Shown here: piece by piece, positions 22,722-35,100 of the stretch | How positions within the stretch are numbered: the first letter of the stretch is position 1 | Layout: every line of letters begins with the position of its first letter | NCBI GenBank assembly: GCA_964017045.1 | Contig: OZ024809.1 | Coordinates: 7,959,012-8,023,011, forward strand | Origin: Omphiscola glabra | Taxonomy: Eukaryota; Mollusca; Gastropoda; Lymnaeidae | Direction of reading: 5' to 3' | DNA: 64,000 bases | The notes under the pieces: generated by a model | Seen by the model: the letters and a program-made list of their open reading frames with translations, nothing else | What the model was told of the DNA's origin: nothing | The model's database searches: none | Made by a program: the position numbers and the translations under genes

Positions 22722-24462
22722 CAATTCATAGTAACCAACATAGTTCTGACAGGCCTCAGTAACCAACATAGTTCTGACAGGTCTCAGTAACCAACATAGT
22801 TCTGACAGGCCTCAGTCTCAGTAACCAACATAGTTCTGACAGGCCTCAGTCTCAGTAACCAACATAGTTCTGACAGGCCTCAGTCTCAGTAACCAACATA
22901 GTTCTGACAGGCCTCAGTAACCAACATAGTTCTGACAGGTCTCAGTAACCAACATAGTTCTGACAGGCCTCAGTCTCAGTAACCAACATAGTTCTGACAG
23001 GCCTCAGTCTCAGTAACCAACATAGTTCTGACAGGCCTCAGTAACCATCATCGTTCTGACAGGCCTCAGTAACCAACATAGTTCTGACAGGCCTCAGTCT
23101 CAGTAACCAACATAGTTCTGACAGGCCTCAGTAACCAACATAGTTCTGACAGGTCTCAGTAACCAACATAGTTCTGACAGGCCTCAGTCTCAGTAACCAA
23201 CATAGTTCTGACAGGCCTCAGTCTCAGTAACCAACATAGTTCTGACAGGCCTCAGTAACCATCATCGTTCTGACAGGCCTCAGTAACCAACATAGTTCTG
23301 ACAGGCCTCAGTCTCAGTAACCAACATAGTTCTGACAGGCCTCAGTAACCATCATAGTTCTGACAGGCCTCAGTAACCATCATAGTTCTGACAGGCCTCA
23401 GTAACCAACATAGTTCTGACAGGTCTCAGTAACCAACATAGTTCTGACAGGCCTCAGTCTCAGTAACCAACATAGTTCTGACAGGCCTCAGTCTCAGTAA
23501 CCAACATAGTTCTGACAGGCCTCAGTCTCAGTAACCAACATAGTTCTGAGAGGTCTCAGTAACCATCATAGTTCTGACAGGCCTCAGTCTCAGTAACCAA
23601 CATAGTTCAGACAGGTCTCAGTAACCATCATAGTTCTGACAGGTCTCAGTAACCATCATAGTTCTGACAGGCCTCAGTAACCATCATAGTTCTGACAGGC
23701 CTCAGTAACCATCATAGTTCTGACAGGCCTCAGTAACCAACATAGTTCTGACAGGTCTCAGTAACCAACATAGTTCTGACAGGCCTCAGTCTCAGTAACC
23801 AACATAGTTCTGACAGGCCTCAGTAACCATCATAGTTCTGACAGGCCTCAGTAACCATCATAGTTCTGACAGGCCTCAGTAACCAACATAGTTCTGACAG
23901 GTCTCAGTAACCAACATAGTTCTGACAGGCCTCAGTCTCAGTAACCAACATAGTTCTGACAGGCCTCAGTCTCAGTAACCAACATAGTTCTGACAGGCCT
24001 CAGTCTCAGTAACCAACATAGTTCTGAGAGGTCTCAGTAACCATCATAGTTCTGACAGGCCTCAGTCTCAGTAACCAACATAGTTCAGACAGGTCTCAGT
24101 AACCATCATAGTTCTGACAGGTCTCAGTAACCAACATAGTTCAGACAGGTCTCAGTAACCATCATAGTTCTGACAGGTCTCAGTCTCAGTAACCAACATA
24201 GTTCAGATAGGTCTCAGTAACCAACATAGTTCTGACAGGCCTCAGTCTCAGTAACCAACATAGTTCAGACAGGTCTCAGTAACCAACATAGTTCTGACAG
24301 GTCTCAGTAACCATCATAGTTCTGACAGGCCTCAGTAACCAACATAGTTCAGACAGGTCTCAGTAACCAACATAGTTCTGACAGGTCTCAGTCTCAGTAA
24401 CCAACATAGTTCAGACAGGTCTCAGTAACCAACATAGTTCTGAAAGGTCTCAGTAACCAGGT
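22722..24462. repeat. 28/34-bp minisatellite, about 55-60 units
   Basis: Core CAGTAACCAACATAGTTCTG then ACAGGCCT. An extra CAGTCT is present in some units, giving alternating 28- and 34-bp lengths. Variants CATCATAG, CATCATCG, TTCAGACAG and GGTCT recur in the same order in blocks of several hundred bp (for example 23375-23640 and 23740-24110), showing duplication of multi-unit blocks. Confidence 0.95.
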
Positions 24463-24464
24463 CT

Positions 24465-26010
24465 GAAAACATCTTTAATGCACTGGTATGAATTTAAAAG
24501 AAAACAACAGTCCACATTGAAATTTTTCATGATTATTTATTGGAAACAAGGAAAAGGGATTTAGTATAATCTTGTACAATTAACAGCCATTTGATGAAAC
24601 TGAACATAAATTATACATGGGTTTCATTAACAAGGTCCAGTGATGTCTTCTCCTTGGAAGACTCTCACTGATAAATACTATATGATTTTATTAAAGCTAC
24701 ATGGATTCTGTTTATATGTGCACTCTGTAACAACAATCTGTTTGCTCCTGTTTTAGCCAAAGAAACCCTCTCTCAGAATTAACTACTGTATTTGTGTCAA
24801 TCTTTACAATTCATATGTAAGTCATTACAGCAGAAAAAGCAGACATTTTTTAACAGAAACAGATTTTAGATAAACCATTTTAAAAAAGTTATTTTTTTAT
24901 GTATTGTGACCCTAAAATCAATGTACCATTGTTATCTATATACCATGGTATTCCCATATAGCAGACCTGTTTACTCTTATGATTTTGGCGTACAGTGTAT
25001 CATTTTGAGGTGTATACATTACATATACTGTATGTTTCTTTTTTTACTTTTACTATTAAGATAATGTATTGAATGAGTTTGTGATGATATTGTACGATTA
25101 TATTGTACATTTGAGAGTTTGAGGGTAAACAGGTCTGGTATATAGGCCCCTACTGATAGGCCACACCCTTATGTTTGGTGACGTTTTATTAAAGACTTAA
25201 TTTCTGGAGAAAAAGTGAGGCTTCTACTACTTGGAACAATAAGGTAATTAGAGCACACATCCCTTAGATACTCATTAGGTTGACAATGTTTCTCATTTAA
25301 CTATAAACTTGTACATTTTTCAGGTATTCTGGTTGCAGTATGTGTCAAAAAGAATTTAAACATTAACATCACAAGGATCTCCCTCAATACAATCAATACT
25401 TTCAACTCCATCTGACCAAATAAATTTAGTATTGGTCAAACTTTATTATCCAAATTTTGCCTTTTGCTAACATAACACAAGGGTACTGATGAATGAGTAG
25501 AATGCTTTATAATACTGGCAAAGTACATTCTGTAAATATTTCATAAAGACAACTGGCTATTTTTAACTTATGACATATTTCTTGATTGTTTACAAAATAC
25601 ATTGGTTGTTGATATGAGGTGAGGTTATTTTACACAATATTTCATGAATACACTTTAAAGACACACATTCACTGAAAAAAACATTTCTTTAAAAAGATGA
25701 ATCGCTAAATTGGAGGAAAGTTGAAAACAAAACTGTATTGGTTGAATTGCAACACTGTGGGGTTGCCTTTGTTCCAACTGCAAACAGGCATTTTTATTCA
25801 ATACTGAATTAGTCAGTAGTCTAATCAAAATGCTTGATTTTTGTTTTACGTACGGGCCAAAAGTGCCATTAAATCCAAATCTGCACTGGCATTTTTCTAG
25901 GATCATAAATAATATGCAAGAAATTACATTTTCCATTGTCAAAGTAATTGGGAAAAAAATAATTGCGCTTCTCTAATAAATAAAAAATCGAAATCATCAA
26001 TGACCTAAAA
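24465..26010. other. AT-rich intergenic stretch
   Basis: No convincing coding frame. It may include 3' UTR of a transcript on either strand, but no exon boundary is clear. Confidence 0.35.
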
Positions 26011-26015
26011 GGGTC

Positions 26016-26102
26016 TCTCTGCTACCTTCACTCTGCTACCTTCACTCTGCTACCTTCACTCTGCTACCTTCACTCTGCTACCTTCACTCTGCTACCTTTA
26101 CT
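26016..26102. repeat. 14-bp tandem repeat, about 6 copies
   Basis: Exact units CACTCTGCTACCTT. Confidence 0.93.
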
Positions 26103-26104
26103 CA

Positions 26105-27450
26105 CGTGTTAATTGTGATCAAGAGATTTTCCGGAGCCTGTTTCAAGTGTTTAAGTCATTCAATGATACGCTCAATGGAACTACTTACAGAAATACCATA
26201 CTTGGAACAGTTTTGTTCATTAAACTATAGCTTTGGCATTACAGGGTTTTAAAGAGATGGCAAGAAAAGTCTTGTGTCCCCAGACTTTGCCTGTGTATGT
26301 AAGTTAATCAACGCATCATACGATATATGCAAACAGAATACGTATTTGAACTGAATATATATGTAAACATGCTTAGCCTTTTTTTCCATTAGTAGAAACA
26401 GCACTTCTATATAATGTTTAATGTAGAAAATGGTAACACGAATGCCAACCCTTCACAGTGTGAAGGTCCAATGGTAAGCAAGTCAACCAAAGCCAGCACA
26501 AACATAAACTAGTTATTAAGTACATGCACAATTTGACAAGTGGCTTTGGGGGGATGAGGCCAATGTTCAGACATTAAATGAAAGAAGAAACACTTGATAC
26601 TTGGCAAGATTAGGGTAACTGAGATTTCTACCCCAGCCCAGTATTGATCAAACTATATACACTCAACTTTTAACAATAACACAAACTTTTTAACAACTCA
26701 AATAACATTTGAATGGACATGAATTATAATTTAACAACTCTGAAATAACAAACTTTTTAATTGCACTGTGTACAAAAAGAAAGCACAAAAAAAAACCAAC
26801 TTGGTATCATTAACAAGAAATAATGTCTCCATATTTTTTAATGCTGTAATACATTTACAAAACATTTCACGTTACTTGGTGCACAAAATCAATCACGAGT
26901 ACCGGTAACCATTTGTATACCGATACATTTCTATCTGTAATTGGTTCAAAAATAGTAAAAATTGTGCACAGATTTTTTTTCTTCATCTGGTCTATGGACC
27001 TCAAAATATTTAACAGCAAATTAAGTATTCCTCGAGAAAAACACATTTTTGACGGCCGAATAGAATGTTTACTAAAAATCAAAACGTTTAACTGGTGGTG
27101 CAGTATTCTTAGTGTGTAAAATAGCAGAGGCTTAACAACAGTTAAGTTGTATAAAACTTGTAGTAAAAGTGATATATTTGTAGCTAAGAAAAAGAAAAAA
27201 ACAAGCATTTGAAAAAGACCAAGGACTTTGTGTAAATTGTTTCATGTAAGTATTGCTCAAGAAACTGAGCCATTTCATTCAGATGTTGAAAACAGCTTCA
27301 CAAAAGCAGCAACATAGGATTTATAAAACCTATCAAAAATATAACTTGGATGAAACAGAGGTATAAAAATGTGCCTGTGAATAATGGTTAGGCTAAAACT
27401 AAATAAACCAACGTCTTTCATGTCAAATTAAAGTACTGAACTTGATGATG
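26105..27450. other. AT-rich stretch without recognised features
   Basis: Frames around 26867-27208 are short and AT-driven. Nothing supports a gene. Confidence 0.35.
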
Positions 27451-27454
27451 CCTT

Positions 27455-27737
27455 CAATAACCCGACGTCAGGCCAAACCGTCTCAGAATAACCCGGCGTC
27501 AGGCCAAACCGTCTCAGAATAACCCAGCGTCAGGCCAAACCGTCTCAGAATAACCCAGCGTCAGGCCAAACCGTCTCAGAATAACCCAGCGTCAGGCCAA
27601 ACCGTCTCAGAATAACCCAGCGTCAGCCCAAACCCTCTCAGAATAACCCAGCATCAGGCCAGACCATCTCAGAATAACCCAGCGTCAGGCCAAACCCTCT
27701 CAGAATAACCCAGCGTCAGGCCAAACCATCTCAGAAC
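27455..27737. repeat. 31-bp minisatellite, about 9 copies
   Basis: Unit AATAACCCAGCGTCAGGCCA then AACCGTCTCAG, unrelated in sequence to the 31-bp satellite at 36657. Confidence 0.94.
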
Positions 27738-28399
27738 ACTGCCAACTAGTTTTAGTGTCAAGTTTGATCAGTCTCAAATTGAACTAACACATGAGAACAC
27801 AGGCATTCTAGTTCATGTCATTGTCATGCTCCAGTGCACAGGTCTATTTGTGATGTGACAGTTAGGTTATTAATGGAACCCAGGTGAGACTTGGTCATGA
27901 TGAACATTGTCAGTATTCAAACATTTTCATTGAAATTGTCCTATCTACATAACAAAATCAAAATTTAGCAAAAAGAGCATCAGTTTTAATATTTTAAAAT
28001 GAATGAAGCACACAGAGTAAACTAATTTACCACTTTTATGCTGAACTAGTATTTAACAACGGCATCAAATCAGACTGTTAATTGCCTTTTCCCCACTGCA
28101 TATTGTTAATACTACATCAAAATTCTACTAACAAATGTAGATGTCATATGCCAAGAACAAATTATGTAAAAACATACTCATGTCTTGTTCAAACAAACTC
28201 TTTCTTCACCCTATCAAGTTATACAAAATTACAATGCTGTTCGTATACTTGAAATAAACCAAAAGGAATTTTCAACATTTAAACAAATCTACTGTAATAA
28301 ATAGACAATGCTTTTTTTCTCTTTTCTTTCTGTAAGGTAATTGTTTAAATATTCCATATTTGTTTGTCAAAACATGAGCATGTATTACTTATAAAATAA

Positions 28400-28654
28400 A
28401 TATATATGTATTCTTTATTGTTTCGCTTTCACAAAAACTCTCACACACATGCAAACAAGCACGCACACAATCAAGCTGCAAGGTGTGTTCAACGGACATC
28501 ATTAAAGGTAGTTTGGTATATCAAAATGGACATGCCACAGACACAGGATGAGACCAGATGCCCGTTTCCCCAATCCACTGGCTGCGGTGTTGGTTGCTGT
28601 GCCTGCAGATACCTTGCTGACATGCATGCGTTAGCAGTCACATAATGTTACTGT
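28400..28654 (-). other. Possible 3' UTR exon and poly(A) signal of glycogenin
   Basis: On the - strand an acceptor-like tract (ctctcctcttacag) ends at 28655, and AATAAA lies at 28419-28414. A donor-like GTATGT sits about 60 nt after the glycogenin stop, near 30085. A spliced 3' UTR is possible; a contiguous one is equally possible. Confidence 0.25.
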
Positions 28655-29875
28655 AAGAGGAGAGAAACAATAAATGGTTAGTTACGCTAGTCAGTAAAGC
28701 TGGGGTTGAAATCAATGAAGTGCCCTGAACATTATTTTTATGTCTTCTAAATGTTGACACACGTTCAGCTCGGATGATGATCAATTCATTTGTTCATTTT
28801 TGGCAGGTGATAATGTAATGGACTCAATGGTCCGTCTAAATGGACAGAGAGAAGGCAAACATTAAATTGATTCCAATTCCTTTTGATCTATTAAATACAT
28901 TGGAATAGTAAAGTATTATTTTAAACGGAGGGCCTAAGTTTACAGTTCAATAAACTGTTCATGAGCCCCGTTTTCACCAACAGTATTCCATTTTCTAAGG
29001 CTTGTGAATGTATCAATGCTAGAAAACTAGAAGACTAGAAAGAATGCTGGGTGTCAAGTTGCATCTCCTCAAAACTCATCATTGTTTAATTCCTCCCCGT
29101 TTGCTCCAACCAAATGCCCTGTCCACCTGATTGTGAATAGCCAATACCGGGCTGGTTGTGACTAGCCAACAATCCCCTGCCCTAGCCAGCTGGTTGTGAT
29201 CAGCCATACTCTAAATGTAAATACGGTAATAAGGAAGAAGAGATAGAGTAAAAGACCTTTTGAATTATTTGTTTAGCCCACCTTGTAGACTATTGCATCA
29301 TTGTCACAGATAGATATAATTATTTAGGTCATTAAATTATAATGGATTCCCAAGTACCTTGTGAAAATTAATTTCTTCAGTAATTTCAGACCCTTTAAAC
29401 TCAAACTAAAGAAAGAGGTAATTTTGTTAAAACACTGCATTTTGCCCGTGAGGGACTGAGACAAACACACGAACCATACCAAGCATGAGAGAAAACACCT
29501 CAAAAAACACCATTCCGCTAACATTTATCAATACTGACAAAAGAAAAGTTTATTTACAAGTACATTTTAGCACATATTTGTTGGTAGGCCATCTTTTAGT
29601 GATAGGTGTAAATTGTAAAGGAAGGTATCATAAAAGAATAAGACAAATCTACACCCATTGTGCAAGTAGGACTGAAGCTCTTTTCTCAAATTAACATTTT
29701 GAAGAGACAACTTATGATGCATTTAAATAGATGTATTGACATGTGTAACCCATTAAAATATACCAATACCATGTAGTTGATTGGAAACAGAGCTAGCTGA
29801 ACCACTTAATCAGTCATCATATAGAAACACATTTTTCAACACTTTTATAATTATAACTATAGTGAGGGTCATTTT

Positions 29876-29878
29876 ACC

Positions 29879-29909
<31 letters not shown>

Positions 29910-29912
29910 TAA
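29876..29912. repeat. (TA)n(GA)n microsatellite
   Basis: About ten TA dinucleotides followed by about seven GA, 230 bp beyond the glycogenin stop. Confidence 0.9.
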
Positions 29913-30144
29913 ATAGGAATATTATACACACACACAAACTAGTGCACAGGAAAGCAGAAATGTGACTTTTATAACAAATATATAATATTATTAATATACA
30001 TAAAGACAAGTGAAGCAAATTAGGGAAGTAGAAAATCTTTGACTGGTGGGGTTTTCCAAGAAAGGAAACACACAGTTGGCTACATACGTTGAACACTCCT
30101 ATTTAAATAACACAGTGTTTAAAAAAAAAGTGGGGGGTAGACAT

Positions 30145-32142
30145 CTACTTCTTAGGAGGAGGTAGCCTAACACCAAACCTAGCAAACAATTCATCTCTGT
30201 TAGTGCCTGCAGGTTTGGACGCTGAAGTTGGCGAGGTGGGGGAGGTGGGTTTGGGAGATGATGATGCAACAGCTTCAGGACTCAGTGGGCCAGTTGGACT
30301 TTTGGCCCCAACTCCTGTGGCAGGTTTACCAACAGGGGTCTTAGGGGTTTCAAACCTTGACGCCAAGAGCCCCACCCCAGCCGGTTTGGGAGGTGCAACG
30401 CCAGGTGATGCCGGCTTATCAAACTTTGCTGCCTGACTTGTGATGAATGAAGGTTTTGGAACAGCACCCGACGGTGACATGGGTTTAGGTGCTACTGATG
30501 GAGGCACTTTTACACCAGGGGAAGGGGGAGTAGCCACTGGTTTTGCCACAGGGGATGTGGGCTGGGCAGGTGACCACGGCTTAGGAGAGGGAGTAGTCGG
30601 TGCAGGTGGGTTCTCTTGCTGTTTAAAAGAGAATGGTGAAGGCTTGTGTTTCGGTGCAGCAGGAGAGGCTTCAACATCAACAGGAGCAGATGGCACTGGC
30701 TTGGGTGCAGCCAGAGGGGCAACACCAAGCCCTTTGGTGGGAACAGCAGTGGAGGCTTTCAGGCTAGGTTTACTCTCAACGGGTGGGGGGGATGGCTTTC
30801 GAGGGCTCAGAACAACAGCATCAACTGCTGAGACCGGAGCTTCTGGGTTGGGAAACACAGCCTCACCAGAAGAATTAGGACTAGGGAGGACAGCCTCAAC
30901 AGATGCATTTGGTCTAGGGAGCACAGCCTCAAGAGAAGTATTCGGACTAGGAAGGGCAGCCTCAATAATTGGTGATGGATCTTTTAGACTAGGTATGACA
31001 GCCTCAAGAGAAGCATTTGGACTAGTGAGGACAGCCTCAATCATTGGGGATGGATCTTTTAGACTAGGTATGACAGCCTCAAGAGAAGCATTTGGACTAG
31101 GGAGGACAGCCTCAATCATTGGGGAGGGATCTTTTAGACTAGGTATGACAGCCTCAAGAGAAGCATTTGGACTAGGGAGGACAGCCTCAATCATTGGGGA
31201 TGGATCTTTTAGACTGGGAATAACAGCCTCAAGAGATGCATTAGGACTAGGGAGGACAGCCTCAATCATTGGGGATGGATCTTTTAGACTGGGAATGACA
31301 GCCTCAAGAGATGCATTAGGACTAGGGAGGACAGCCTCAATCATTGGGGATGGATCTTTTAGACTGGGAATGACAGCCTCAAGAGAAGCATTAGGACTAG
31401 GGAGGACAGCCTCAATCATTGGGGATGGATCTTTTAGACTGGGAATGACAGCCTCAAGAGAAGCATTAGGACTAGGGAGGGCAGCCTCAATAAATGCACC
31501 GGAACTGGGATGAACTGCCTCAACAGTTTCATTAAGAGTAGTTGTTGCCTCTGATGCAAGAACGATCCCTTCAACTACAAGGGAAGCAGACTCTGAAGGC
31601 TGACCACTTTGAGAAGTCTCTGCTGGTAATTTAACAGCAGCAGTACCTTTGTGGTCTACTATAGGAGAATCCTCCTGCGACCCGATCATTCTAGATTCTG
31701 TTTGATCTAACGATACAGAAATGGAACCTGCTTGGTCACTCGCCACAACAGTATCAGAAAATGGTTTAGATTCAGACTGGGAACTGGAGGTTACATCAGC
31801 TATAAAGGAACTAAGGGGAACTACACTGTCTGGCAAGATCACATTACTTTCTGTGGACGGCAGGACCAAATCAGCCGATGCTGCAGCTGTTGACAATGGT
31901 GTGCTTGGCACATCACTCCTTACCTTGGACTCTTCTTTCTTCTCTTCTGATACTAGACTAGTTTTGGAGTTCGGTTGAGAAATCTTTTCGTCCAGCCTGG
32001 CCTTGATGTTGTCAAACCTGTCCACACCCATGTAGTCTGCCTGCCCTTGCTCCCACTGAAGTTTCCTCTCCCTGTCATCTTTCTTTGAGCCGCCTTCTGC
32101 AGACTGAAGGGTGATGCTGGCAAGGTCCCCTACAATGCCTCC
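30145..32142 (-). CDS. GYG1: Glycogenin exon 8 (synthase-binding motif and long repeat tail)
   Basis: 1998-nt last coding exon, acceptor tatcctcag, stop TAG at 30145-30147. It opens with a conserved segment containing [20 protein letters not shown] (506-525), close to the C-terminus of human GYG1. Then come Ser/Thr-rich sequence, seven 25-residue repeats of the [19 protein letters not shown] type (about residues 694-870), a Pro/Ala/Lys-rich low-complexity stretch and a distinct end, [17 protein letters not shown]. The exon stays open over 666 codons and enters in the right phase, so it is genuinely part of the gene unless a short isoform skips it. Confidence 0.88.
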   Translation of the reverse strand, partial: GGIVGDLASITLQSAEGGSKKDDRERKLQWEQGQADYMGVDRFDNIKARLDEKISQPNSKTSLVSEEKKEESKVRSDVPSTPLSTAAASADLVLPSTESNVILPDSVVPLSSFIADVTSSSQSESKPFSDTVVASDQAGSISVSLDQTESRMIGSQEDSPIVDHKGTAAVKLPAETSQSGQPSESASLVVEGIVLASEATTTLNETVEAVHPSSGAFIEAALPSPNASLEAVIPSLKDPSPMIEAVLPSPNASLEAVIPSLKDPSPMIEAVLPSPNASLEAVIPSLKDPSPMIEAVLPSPNASLEAVIPSLKDPSPMIEAVLPSPNASLEAVIPSLKDPSPMIEAVLPSPNASLEAVIPSLKDPSPMIEAVLTSPNASLEAVIPSLKDPSPIIEAALPSPNTSLEAVLPRPNASVEAVLPSPNSSGEAVFPNPEAPVSAVDAVVLSPRKPSPPPVESKPSLKASTAVPTKGLGVAPLAAPKPVPSAPVDVEASPAAPKHKPSPFSFKQQENPPAPTTPSPKPWSPAQPTSPVAKPVATPPSPGVKVPPSVAPKPMSPSGAVPKPSFITSQAAKFDKPASPGVAPPKPAGVGLLASRFETPKTPVGKPATGVGAKSPTGPLSPEAVASSSPKPTSPTSPTSASKPAGTNRDELFARFGVRLPPPKK

Positions 32143-35100
32143 CTGAGGATAGACCAAACAAATGACCACTTTAATTAGCGTTCATATAAGACGTAATTCA
32201 GAATAAAAACAACATAATACATGAAGATGGGTCTAATCCACGGCCTCAAGGATTTCACAACCAAACTTAATCAAGAACTAAAGTCAACTTATTGGCACCT
32301 TATTTACGCATTAGTTAGTGTTAACATGAGGAAATTTAATCATTACTTAAATGGCTTCAAAATAAAGGACTAGAAATTTTCTAAATAGTTGTTATAATTA
32401 TTATTATTATTGTTAAAATTTCTTAGTATTTTCCTATTTCATTACATCCAGACCTATGAATAGTAACGAAAGGATTGTCTGGCACCAAATCTACAAAGGC
32501 AGACAACTCAACTGTATGAAGAAGAGAAATCTAGTTGACTAATGAAAGCGGCAGACAGGTGTAAAGGGAAAGGTTTTGATTGATCTAACTAAACTAACAT
32601 ATGAAGGTTGCTCAACTCAAAGCAAGGAAATGAATAAGATTTGAGACAAGAAAAACTCCATTAAATACACAGAAGAAAAGTAAGTGCAGTAAAAGCAAGT
32701 AGTGAAATGTACTTTGAAGACATGCATAGGTACAACTACACAATCTCAGCATATGCATTGTCTTATCTGTCTAGGTGGACGTTGTCTAATCTGTCTAGGT
32801 GGACATTGTCTAATCTGTCTAGGTGGACATTGTCTAATCTGTCTAAATGGACATTGTCTTATCTGTCTAGATCGGGGGCGGGGAAACTTATTTCTGCCAA
32901 AGGCCATTTGGCTATTTGTAGCGTCATAAACAATCAGGGCCACTACCCTTTTCACAAAAAAATGTTTACCCCCCTTCTCCCCATCGTATGATCTGGCATG
33001 TCATATATGGCCAGCAGGCCGAACTTCACAACCCCTTGTCTAGATGGACATTGTCTTATCTGTCTAGCTTGACATAATTAACTATTAACTAAACTATGTT
33101 TGCTATTCACAATTAGAAAATTTGTTATTTGCTAAACAAGACATATTATTTAAAAAAAGTAACCATTGACAATTATGGTAGATAAAGTTGTGACAGCGAG
33201 ATGAAGTCTAAAATAGGCACTCAACGGAAAGCATAGCAAAATGACAGACTATTTTCACAAGACAACTTCAACAATATGAAAATAAAACCTAAAGGTCCAC
33301 ACCCACAACAGAAAGCGCTACCAAGCAGCAGTGAGTAAGCACAAGAAAGTCATGCTGACATTGTGCTCACCATAGCTACCACAACACTGACCCCCCCTAA
33401 GTAACATGTTCCATGTTATTTTGATTGATGAACATCTTTTAGTCATTAAACTTAGATATTAACTGATAACCAAACAAGTGTTGTGTCTTTCAGGAGAGAC
33501 AAAGTATATTCAAGTAAATAACCAAAGGAAAGAATATTTGGGTAGTTAGTTGCTGTTTTTTAAAGGGGAAAAACAAAAGGGAAAAAAGGTGTGGGGAGTG
33601 GGGGAGTGGGGGGGGGGGGGCTTTTTCAAATGATGGAAAGAAATGGGGTGTCTAATTGGAAGCCAAGAAGACCATTATAAACAAATTATTTTTGAAAAAA
33701 AGGAGGGGGTGTCAATACAAGCCGAAGAAATCTGAAAGGGGGTGTCAAAATAGTGGTCAATAACACTGTACACAAATAATGGTGGGAAGAAAGGGAGGGG
33801 GTGTCAAAATAGTGGCCAATAACACTGTACACAAATAATGGTGGAAACAAAAAGGAGGGGGGTTGGTCAAAATAGCAGCCAACACCACTGTACACAAATA
33901 ATGATGGGAAGAAAGGGAGAGGGTGTCAAGTGAAAGCCTAGACCACTGTAGACAAACAATGGTGGGAAGAAAGGGAGAGGGTGTCAAGTGGAAGCCTATA
34001 GACCACTGTACACAAATAATGGGGAGAAGAGGGAACGGGTTGGTATTCCTTGGCAACAGTAGCTTAGGTCTGTGATACGTGCTAGAAGACGAGTTGAAAA
34101 TAGACTGCCTATCTCTGCTACCTCAGACTACCTGTGCTGTTGGCGTGTTTGGTTCACAGCCAGGTCAACGATTCTCTACCCACTCACCACTGGAATGAAC
34201 ACAAAGTATAGCGGTAACGCTACACACGTGCTACAACACGATTTCCCAACCTGAGGTGCTCGCAGGTTTGTGTTTTTTTCCCCAGGGCTATTGATCACCA
34301 ATAACCAATCATTTTGGAGCTATACGCAATGAGCACCCTAGCCCGCAATTATCATCCTAGCGTATAAGGAAAATAATAACACCCCCCTCCCCCGGTCATC
34401 AAAGGCGGATACTGTCATGTAGCAATGAGGCCCCGAATCACTGTGAGGTCGCTATAGACAAATACTGTGATACAGCTGGTTTATTACAGCAACCGTCTCA
34501 ATCTGGCCCCGAATCACTATGAGGTCGCTAAAGACAGATACTGTGATACAGCTGGTTTATTATAGCAACCGTCTCAATCGGGCCCCGAATCACTATGAGG
34601 TCGCTAAAGACAGATACTGTGATACAGCTGGTTTATTATAGCAACCGTCTCAATCGGGCCCATGAATTGGCCTGGATCACTGTGGCCCCGCCGTGTTTGC
34701 GGACGGGTAGGGGTGAGTAGATCATGCGTAGATGGTTGGCATGCCGAGAACGTGCTGGGCACACGGGCTGGTACGTGAACAAATCAGAAAGAGAAGATGA
34801 AATCACCAATAGAGCGATATTTCTCTGTCAGTACGTCAATATCTCTAATATATATGTTCTGTTGTTCAGACACTATGCGATGTGAAAAAAATATTCATAT
34901 TTGTATTGAAACTTTTCAGGTAATGCCATCCTTTGTATACGACTGGACACTGGCTTTTCAGGTAACGCCATCCCTTGTATACGATTGGACACTGTGGCAT
35001 GATTTATAAACACCATTTAAAAACCAACCAACTGGAAATCAGTGAGATATTTCTGTTGTTGTCTTTGGTTGACACGTGACACGACGCTTGGCAACATTTG

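Noticed and set aside
30440..31513. 357-codon frame on the + strand
   Set aside because: It is antisense to glycogenin exon 8 and stays open because the 75-bp repeat is in frame on both strands.
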